A DNA stretch of 64,000 nt. Source: Phanerodontia chrysosporium. Its lineage: Eukaryota > Basidiomycota > Agaricomycetes > Polyporales > Phanerochaetaceae. The notes under the pieces were generated by a model, which saw nothing but the letters and a program-made list of their open reading frames with translations, ran no database searches and was not told the origin of the DNA. The DNA lies in contig MJGA01000007.1 in NCBI GenBank assembly GCA_001910725.1, forward strand, positions 558,001 to 622,000. Reading direction: 5' to 3'. The position numbers were made by a program, and so were the translations under genes. Positions within the stretch are counted from its first letter, which is position 1. The number at the start of each line of letters is the position of its first letter. Below are positions 56,318 through 64,000 of this stretch, one piece after another.

Positions 56318-59310
56318 TCCAGATTGGGCTCGTGGTCGATCGACAGCTCCAGCTTCGAGCTGGACATCTGGATCGAGGCTGACTTCGACGTCAGCCTCCA
56401 ACTGCGGCCATAAGACTCAGACATGCCGCCCTCTCTCGCCTTTCCTCGAGAACCATGTATCACTTGTTGCGTGTTATCCTGGTGTTCGTAAACACCATCC
56501 TCGCCTTGTTGTGGGATTGTTTCCCCGCACCTGGCACCATCTCCTCTCCCGTCCTGTCCACCCTGGACGGGGTCTCTCGCTCCGTCGCCGTCATGCCCAT
56601 CTGGTCGCGGTACCCATATGACCCCTTGGCCAGGTGGGACATAGTCGAGAACAACGGCTACTGGAGCTTGAGCTTCGTCGATCCCTCTGCCGTCCGGCCC
56701 TTCAACGCATGGGATCCGATCTTCAACACTCGGCCTGAAGAGTTTGTCATCCTGGAGCCGACGTTCGAGGAAGCTCCTGGTCCAGACGAGACTTGCTCCG
56801 ACGTTGTCGAGACCGGCGCTGCATCTTCAGACGACCACGACCGCACTACTTCACCTGCGGATGATGGCGACCTCCAAGCTGCTCAACGCGAGTTCTTCAT
56901 GTGGTCGGCGCTCGCCTGTGTTCTCGCGATCGCGGCGGTTCTGGTGAGTTGCACTCGACTCCGTCCAACACACTCTGCTAACTGAGGTGCAGCCGCGCGA
57001 CACTCCCCAGCTCGTCAAGAGATGGCTCGACAACATCTCCGGAAACTCTGCCCGCGAAGTAGACCATACCGCCTTGAGCGAGGTCCTCCGTGATTGGACG
57101 CGGCAGTTTGACGAGCACCGGGCAAACATGGACGAGTACGATGCGAAGTGGAAAGCCATTCTTGCGCGTGACAAAGCCAATGACGAGTGGCCCTTTGAGG
57201 AGATGGTGCGTCGCCTTGCTTTCATCAGGCTAGGGCCGATCGCTCACTGATCTTTCAGGAGGGTGTCGAGGCCGCCGAGGCCGCCCTAGATATCCTCATG
57301 GACATGTGCGAGGTCACCGAGGTCCGCCTCGTGTCCCTCCACGACCACCATCTTGCACTAGAAAACGAAAACAGAAAAGAACTCGAGGCTGCGCAGGCGT
57401 CTCGCGACGCGCTCCAGGAGAAGGTCGTCGCCCTCCGTGCCCAACTCGCGGACGAGACCAACGAAGCTGCAGCGCGCGCAGAGGCTCACAAGGCGCGTGT
57501 CGCGGAGATGAAGCGCGCCATCGCGGCGAACAACGTACGTTTTTTGCTGCTTGAGGTCGTCATCCGATGCTGACACTTCCAGGCGAAGGCCGACGCAGCT
57601 GAAGCGCGAGCCGCGTCTATCTCGCGCGATGTTTCGACCCTGCGTGCCGGCCTTGACTCGCAGAACTCGGACAAGCAGCAGCTCAGTTCCGAGAACGACC
57701 TGCTCCGAAGACGTGCTGTCGAGGCGGAGGGTGCCCTCGAACGCAACCGGCTTGCTCGTCAACAGGAGCTGAAGGCCACGCGTGCTATCGGAGCTGCACA
57801 CAGGGTACGTGTTCATGGAGAATTCTCTGGGAGATTGCCCACTGACGCGTGAACGAAGGCTGAGCTGCAGGCGTCGATGGAGCGGAAGGCCACAGAGATC
57901 GCTCGACAAACTGCCCTCGAGGAACAGCTTCACTCTGCCTCTGCAGAAGCTCGCGAGGCAGAGGGATCTCTGGAGGCCGAGCTCTCTGTGAAGGAAAGCT
58001 GACATAGTGGAGCTTTCTAGAACGCTGTCTGAAGGCCAAGCAGCCACGGACGAGCTCGAACAAGCTCATGATTGTCTCCAAGCTGACGTCGATGCGAAGG
58101 CGGCACACAAGCAAGCACTCTGATGATCGCGTCGTCATCGGGCAGAACGAGGTCGACGTCCGCCGCCAGATGCTCGAAGCTGCTCGCCAAGCTCGTCTCG
58201 CAGAAGTTGCAGCCGTCACGGACGAGATCGCCGACGCTCGATCGAGGGAAGCTGCTGCTGCTACCGACCTTGGCGCTGCCACCGATTTGGTCCAATCTCG
58301 TGCGGATCATAAGGCCGCCGAGGTAGGTGCAGCTCAGGCTGAACTCGATCGTGCCGCGGACGAGCACAAGAAAGCTCTGGCGGCACTCGAGAGCCAGGCT
58401 CGCAAAAAGGCTCGACAGCTCGCGGCGCTCGATGGCAAGCAGAAGGCGCTCCAGACCGAGCAAGACGCGCTCGACACCCGGGCGCAGGAGCTCGCAGCGT
58501 CCTTCGAAGAGCACGAACCGCAGTGGAAGGAGATGCAGGAGGAGGTCGACTACCTCGAGAACGAACGCAAGGAACAATTGGCGAGCTACATGCAGCAGTT
58601 TGGCGAAGCCGAGGCGGCACAGCGGGCAGCGGAAGAAGCGGCGTCGGTGGCGAACGACGAGGCTGAGGCAGCAGAGAAGAAGGCTCAGACGGACCTCACG
58701 GGCCACAAGGAACGTCAGAAGCACTTTGACTCGGAGCTCGCACGCCTTCGGCAGACGAACGGTGCCCTCGCGACCGAGCACGCCAAGCTCAAGGCTGAAC
58801 ACGACGAGCTGCAACATGCCCACGACTCGCTCGCCGAGCAGGCCGCGACGCTCCCTGAGGACCACGAGGCTGCACTCGAGACGTTCGCCAGCGCCGTGCA
58901 CGCACTCGAGGCCGACCGCGACAGGCAGCTCGCGACTCGCAAGGTCCAACCCGGCATCGCGCGGCGAGAAATGATCCTGCAGAACCACCAGGACACCGTT
59001 GCGTGCATGCAGGACACGGTCGAGGCGCTGGACGAGACTCTGTCCACGACGCACAAGGAGCTGTTCGACGCTGAGCGCGAGCTCGAGGCGTGCAGAAGGC
59101 GTTGGCAGAGGAGCGAAAGAAGGTCGATACCTACCGGGCGGTCCTCAGGACGCCGCTGGCTACTCCCGCATTGGTGCAGTCGAGTGTACGCTTCTCGCGC
59201 TCGCCTTCGCTCACCCCGCCCCCTGAGACTCCTCGATCTATCACTGCGGAAGTTGCTCAGGTTCCCGTGTCACAAGACGAGATGGATATTGTCGAGTCTT
59301 TGAAATAGTT
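56318..59310 (+). repeat. 3.0-kb segmental duplication unit, right copy
   Basis: Inverted copy of 8380-11372; see that entry for the limits. The first intron (56944-56992) is identical to its counterpart by eye. Exon 1 is three codons longer than in the left copy. Confidence 0.85.
56455..59308 (+). CDS. membrane-anchored long coiled-coil protein, right copy (frame broken)
   Basis: Same architecture as the left copy: an N-terminal hydrophobic helix, a loop ending in an acidic Ser/Thr stretch, a second hydrophobic helix, then a very long Ala/Glu/Gln/Lys-rich coiled coil and a Ser/Pro tail (VPVSQDEMDIVES). Exons begin 56455-56943, 56993-57205, 57259 onward. Frame breaks lie at about 57990 (one extra base ahead of a TGA), 58122 (one extra base) and 59085 (one missing base); none coincides with those of the left copy. 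Using the two copies together, the unbroken coiled coil can be followed end to end, so the ancestor was a functional gene. Whether the breaks are real mutations or sequence errors cannot be decided here. Confidence 0.7.
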
Positions 59311-59380
59311 CCTCGCTGTCATTCCGACCATAAATCCAATTGTTTGTGAATGCGCATCGAGCAGTCTTGTGAATGTACAA

Positions 59381-60623
59381 TTACACTCGTATGTCCACCA
59401 CAACCTTCTCTCCGCTGACACGGTTGTTTCTAAGTAGATCTAGCCCCTCGTTGACTCGCTCCAACAAGTCGCCCTGATCTATGAGTCGTACGCGATTTGG
59501 ACGAATATCCCCTTTCTCCAGAAGACGAGGCAGTATCACAGGCAGGACATTCTCGCGCGTGAACGGGTCTTCACCGGATTTGAAGGTAGCGATGGGGATG
59601 ACCTCGATATTCTTTCCTCCAAAGACCTCGTCGAACCACGGCGGCGGGGCCGTGTGCATCGCGCTCCCGACATCGTTGCTGACCGTCTCCCCGTCCTTGT
59701 ACGGCAGGAGCACGGCGAGGCGGGCCGGCGGAGCAGCGGCAGGCGGCGATGCCAGCACCTCGCTGAGGAGCGCGAGGCTGCGGCGCGTCGCGATCGGGTC
59801 CACGGCGATGGGAATGCGGCCGTGCGCCGTGCTCGCGGCGGCCGCGCGGAGCTGCGCGACGATGTCGGTGGAGCGGTAGTCGAAGCAGCGCGTCGCGCCC
59901 AGCGAGCGTAAATGCTCGTGGTGGTGCGCGGACGCGACGGCGAGGATGTTGCCGAAGCCTGCGAGGCGCAAGGCTTGCAGAAGGTACTGGCCCGAGGACG
60001 AGCCTGCGCCGTAGACGAGCACAGGGGCGGTGAGGTCCACCGCGGGACGATCGGGAATGGAGGATGCAGGGACTAGAGATGGCGGGACAGGCAACGTGAG
60101 TCCTGGTCCTCCGAAGACAGTGTACATCGCAGTGATGTAGTTGTCGGGCATAGATGCCGCTATGTGGAGCGGAACAGACTCTGGGACCTGTGGGACGCGG
60201 TTCAATAGAGCAACGTATGCAAAATCGACACAACTACCTTCGCGACCAAGAACCTGGGGACTACAGTATATTCTTGTGCAGCCTTGTTCTTACTCGCAGG
60301 CATGTTAAAGGCTGCTACCTGTGGGATCGGATTAGCATAGTCAAATCGTAGAGGTCTTCGACACATACCCGGTCGCCCTCACGGAGGTCCTTCACGTTCG
60401 TGCCTACCGCTTTCACGAGCCCTGCGCTCGCGAAGCCGACAACGCGGGGAAGGTCGTCTGCAGAAAGCGCGTAGCCTTTGTCCAGCTGGTACCCATCGAA
60501 CGGGATGAGAGCAGCGTAGTGAACATGTATAAGAACCTCGTCTGGTCCCGGCTCTGGCGTTGGAAGGTTCAAAACCTTCAGAGACCCGATAGCAGTGATG
60601 GCGACTCCACGATGAGTTGACAT
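59381..60623 (-). CDS. medium-chain dehydrogenase/reductase (enoyl-reductase-like), right copy
   Basis: Intact minus-strand paralogue of 925-2168: exons 60623-60369, 60318-60238, 60187-59381. The first two have exactly the lengths of the left gene (255 and 81 nt). The start MSTHRGVAITAIGSLKVLN, DLPRVVGFASAGLVKAVG and GDR are followed by VAAFNMPASKNKAAQEY, then VYGAGSSSGQ for nucleotide binding. It lacks evident zinc ligands. Identity to the left copy is moderate (roughly 60-65 percent by eye), much lower than for the neighbouring coiled-coil pair. It is convergent with the coiled-coil gene, with only about 70 bp between stop codons. Substrate unknown. Confidence 0.9.
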
Positions 60624-60688
60624 TGCAGCTGCGATGGTCAGTGAGTACGAAGCGGGTGTGTGTGTCCCTACAGTGCTCATTCCTGATG

Positions 60689-60696
60689 CTATATAC
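60689..60696 (-). promoter_or_regulatory. TATA-like box of right reductase gene
   Basis: The minus strand reads GTATATAG about 70 bp upstream of the ATG at 60623. Confidence 0.45.
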
Positions 60697-61107
60697 GCGC
60701 AAGTGTAGTTAGCTGATGGCGTCGAGACGGATTGATCAGCATGTGTCAGCAATGTCCAAGGCGCAATCCGCTGAAGTGAGTCCACCTACATTGACTGTGG
60801 GCGGCCCTGGGGGAAGATTCGTCAGCACTGAGCCGACCGTCCGAGACATCGCGCATAGGGTATGCTTGAAGCTCCCAGCTAGCTATGGATGCCAAGACAA
60901 CTTAAAATCAGGTTATGTGACTTCGTCAAAGATGTAGAAATGGGCAACGCTGCCCAACATAACACAAGCCACATGGTGATGAATTAGTGGTGATCAGATT
61001 ATCTTTGGCACTATATGAACAGTCCCGTCCTCCGGGAAATGCCTTCGTAACACAACATCCTTACACGGCATACTTCCTGGTCAACAATACCTGTAGGCCA
61101 AATAGCC
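60697..61107. other. intergenic, no recognised gene
   Basis: Upstream DNA of the right reductase gene and 3-prime flank of the amidase gene; nothing else seen. Confidence 0.45.
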
Positions 61108-62982
61108 TTACGACTTTTGAATCTCCTCAATGACCGATCCGACCTTCAAGACTAGTTCGTCAGAGCCCCATTGTCCGACGACACTCGCGCCAATCGGCCA
61201 GCCGTCCTCGCCTACGCCGACAGGAACGCTTAGCGCAGGCAGGCCCGCGAGCGACGCTGGCACCGTGAGCACGTCCTGCACGTACGCGCTCAGATCGTCG
61301 TCAGCCTTCTTTACGTCGAGCGGCGGCGCGGTCTGGATGGCGGACGGATGAAGAAGCACGTGCACGCCACCGGGAGTCGGACGAGACTCGGTCGCAGAGT
61401 GCAGGACGTTGCGCGCGAGGAAGACCTGGTCAAAGTCTGTCCGGACGCGGTTGCGTAGACGTTGCGCCTGGAGGAAGTAGTTGTCGAAGGCACTGCATGA
61501 CGATTAGACCATGCAAAGCATTGATTGACACGGCACCCACTCTGCTGTCAGGGCATATGTTCCCAAAAGTATCCGCCTCTGCACTTCAGCACCGAAGCCT
61601 GCTGTTCGGGTGTAAGCATAGACATTTGCAGTTTTTGTCGTATCAGCAGTTTTCGGTGGGTCGACTCGCAGGCCTGCGGCGATCATTAGACACGATTATA
61701 CGCACGGACGTTCTGCTCACCATATTCTATACCATCGTATCGTGCAAGGTTGCTGCTGGCTTCTGCGCTTGCGATAACGTAGTATGCACTCAGTGCGTAT
61801 TTCGTCGAAGGTAGTGATACTGGAACGATAGCCGCTCCACGATCCTTGAGGGTGGAGATAAGCTTCCTAACCGGCGTGACAACTGTTGAGCTAAGCTCCG
61901 AGGGGAAGTATTCCTGTCTCAGGTATCAGCAACGTCTCTCGTCTTGGATATAACTGCGTACCTTGGGTATGCCTACTCTCAGCCCTGATAGGGAAGAGGA
62001 GTCTGCCCATCCCGATAGAAGCTCTTCGCACTCTGCAGTCGCCTTTGCCCTAGTTTCTGGAGATGCGGCCGAGGGGTCGCGGCTGTCATACTGGGCAATT
62101 GTGGCTAGATAATTGTTTAGAGGGTGATGTGACACTGGGCTGAAAGACTTACTGAAGACCTTCTTCACGTAGTCAACATTGGCACCAAAGACCCCTACGG
62201 AGTCTAGACTATCCGCGTAGGAGACAACGCCCCACCTTGATGAGATAGGTAGGTGAGACTACAATCAGCAAGGCAAACAACTATGTGTACCTACTAACGA
62301 TACCGTAGGATGGCTTAAGCCCGACCACCCCGCAATAGGAAGCCGGAAGGCGAATAGAACCACCAGTATCGGTACCCAGCGCGCTTTGAGGTATCAGCAC
62401 CGTGTCCTTAAACACGAATATAAAAGAGCACGCACGCAGAGCACATTTCAGACGCAACGGCGGCTGCACTCCCGCCAGAGCTGCCACCTGCCGACCTTCT
62501 TTCTCGTTCGTGCCAAGGTACAGATGCAGTGGGTGCTTGGTAAGGGTTTAGAACAGGGCCGTGGTCGGAGTAAATGTTCAAAGATCTGCAATTGCTCGTG
62601 CATCAACAGTGTGTACGGACTGAGCAGTTGGCGCGACGCACCCCATGCCAAACTCATCACAGTTCGCTTTGCCAACGATAGGTGCTCCAGCCTTCTTCAG
62701 CAGCTCTACGACTGTAGCATCGAACGGCGACACAAACTCGCATAGCATTTTGGAAGAGCATGTGGTAGGCATGGTCTTTGTGCATATGTTGTCCTTGACA
62801 GCGACAGGCACGTCGTGCAAGGGGAGTTCAGGCGCGCCATGCTCGACCTTTTCCGGAACAAACACCAATGCGTTCACGTGTGGATTCTTGGCAGCTACTA
62901 CTTGTCTCCATGCAGCATCTTTGAAAGTCCTTGTCTGTAGTAGCCGAGGTCTGAAGTATGGAGGATGGACAATCGCGAGCAT
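61108..62982 (-). CDS. GATA: mitochondrial glutamyl-tRNA(Gln) amidotransferase subunit A (amidase family)
   Basis: Multi-exon minus-strand gene. The start is [19 protein letters not shown] (an ATG 13 codons upstream is possible). It continues [36 protein letters not shown] with the catalytic Lys, [11 protein letters not shown] spliced to [16 protein letters not shown], the Gly/Ser-rich amidase signature [18 protein letters not shown], then [20 protein letters not shown] with the cis-Ser/Ser pair, [27 protein letters not shown] and a C-terminus [20 protein letters not shown]. It is the glutaminase subunit of the GatCAB-type complex that makes Gln-tRNA(Gln) in mitochondria. Introns are short and some borders are approximate. 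General amidases are the alternative, but the GSLNIYSxHGP and LNPY elements favour GatA. Confidence 0.88.
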
Positions 62983-63149
62983 TGCCCGCGCAAGTGGAGG
63001 AGGCAGGAGGTTGCATCCCAATTCGGACGTTTGTTTGGCAAGGCCTCTGATCCTAACAACACCAAATAGGGTCCAAATACTCCTCCTGCAGGGCGCTCAT
63101 AATTTTGGGATATCGCTACGAGCGCTTGTTCAGCTTCCCCAGACCCGAC
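62983..63149. promoter_or_regulatory. bidirectional promoter between GatA and MAK11
   Basis: Divergent start codons are only about 130-170 bp apart, depending on the GatA start. No TATA box was recognised. Confidence 0.5.
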
Positions 63150-64000
63150 ATGCCTGCCCACAAACCCGGCCAAAAGTACGACCTGAAGGACAAGGAAAGG
63201 CTTTCCAAGAAGCCCAAGCTGTCTCATGACGCCTCCAAGAAGGCCACAACAAAACCGGCCAAGAGCTCGCCTGCAAAAGCTGCACCGAAATCGCTGAAGA
63301 GCTCACTCAAAAAGCCTGCTCCTACCAAGCCTGTCGTCGCGAAGGCCCATGCCCAGGCTTCCGCGAAGCCCTCTCTCAAAGAGAAGGTCAAGGACAAGAA
63401 GGGGAAAGGAAAGGCAACCGACGATGAGCCTGCCCCACTCCCTTCTTCGTTCAAGATCATGGCCGGGTCATACGAGAAACTCTTGTACGGTCTCGAGGGT
63501 ACTGTGTCTGTCGAGGGTTCCTCACACCAGTTCCATCTAAAGCCGATGTTCATCTTTCCTGCGCACATCTCGTCCGTGCGTGCCGTGGCTGCGTCGCCGC
63601 ACGGTGGCAAGTGGCTTGCGACTGGCAGCTCAGACGAGATCATCAAGGTTTGGGACTTGCGCCGGCGGAAAGAAATTGGAGGTTTGATGCACCACGAAGG
63701 TACGCCCCAACGTCCGTCTGCGGAGTCCTCCCCACCTCACTTGCGCGAACGCAGGCTCTATCACACACCTCATATTCCCCTCTCGCTCCCATCTCATATC
63801 AGCTTCGGAAGATGGCACGCTTTGCATCTTCCATGCACGCGACTGGACTGTTCTTCGTGCACTCAAGGGACATAAGGGCAGGGTCAACTCCGTTGCTGCA
63901 CACCCGTCAGGGAAGGTCGCATTGACTGTGGGGAAGGATCGGACGCTGCGGATGTGGGACCTCATGCGAGGCAAGGGGTCTGCTAGTACAAAACTCGGGA
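63150..64000 (+). CDS. MAK11: MAK11/PAK1IP1-like WD40 protein, 5-prime part
   Basis: Cut by the window end. The start MPAHKPGQKYDLKDKERLSK opens a Lys/Ala/Pro-rich basic leader of about 100 residues, probably for nuclear or nucleolar targeting. WD40 repeats follow: FKIMAGSYEKLLYGLEG, FPAHISSVRAVAASPHGGKW, LATGSSDEIIKVWDLRRRKE, then after an intron near 63700 SASEDGTLCIFHARDWTVLR, ALKGHKGRVNSVAAHPSGKV and VGKDRTLRMWDLMRGKGSA. This is the layout of Mak11, a large-ribosomal-subunit biogenesis factor named for killer-virus maintenance in yeast. Confidence 0.85.

Noticed and set aside
33279..64000. MKT1 and MAK11 as a linked killer-virus maintenance system
   Set aside because: Both names come from yeast killer-virus screens, but the proteins are general post-transcriptional and ribosome-biogenesis factors; their presence 30 kb apart carries no functional signal.
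1..64000. tRNA, rRNA and CRISPR arrays
   Set aside because: No cloverleaf with a proper T-arm GGTTCGAAxCC context, no conserved rRNA segment and no regularly spaced short repeats were found by eye.

Overview
The window is nuclear DNA of a filamentous basidiomycete, most likely an Agaricomycete; a polypore-like relative is a guess. The evidence is many short (about 46-60 nt) GT-AG introns, genes on both strands with no operons, and families typical of mushroom-forming fungi: MYND-finger proteins, AsaB-like oxidoreductases, a TET/JBP-like 2OG oxygenase fragment, P450 fragments and small RVxF-type proteins. No bacterial, organellar, rRNA, tRNA or CRISPR feature was seen.

Layout. Left arm (0.9-20.7 kb): medium-chain reductase (+), pepsin-like aspartic protease (+), broken 2OG-oxygenase-like gene (-), alpha/beta hydrolase (-), membrane coiled-coil gene (-), decayed MYND gene (+) with a 1.6-kb terminal-inverted-repeat element in one intron, AsaB-like oxidoreductase (+), second MYND gene (+). 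Centre (20.7-49 kb): long GC-rich stretches without recognisable genes, interrupted by two paralogous small RVxF-type genes (23.7 and 28.7 kb), MKT1 (33.3 kb) and a C2H2-like gene (36.7 kb). A compact housekeeping block follows: CWC27 (-), UBC6-type E2 (+), thymidylate kinase (-), then a truncated P450 relic. Right arm (49.9-60.6 kb): MYND (+), AsaB-like (-), MYND (-), coiled-coil (+), reductase (-). The right edge holds mitochondrial GatA (-) and the start of MAK11 (+).

The right arm read backwards repeats the left-arm order (reductase, coiled-coil, MYND, AsaB-like, MYND), so the window contains a large, partly eroded inverted duplication. The pairs have diverged unequally. The two coiled-coil genes look nearly identical, with one intron matching base for base, whereas the AsaB-like and reductase pairs are clearly older. 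This suggests recent conversion or re-copying of the coiled-coil unit. Both coiled-coil copies, MKT1 and thymidylate kinase show single-base frame breaks, so part of the apparent decay may be base errors in the assembly.

The arms carry tailoring-type enzymes (reductase, AsaB-like oxidoreductase, hydrolase, protease) beside putative MYND adaptor or regulator proteins. A shared pathway is possible but nothing in the sequence proves it.
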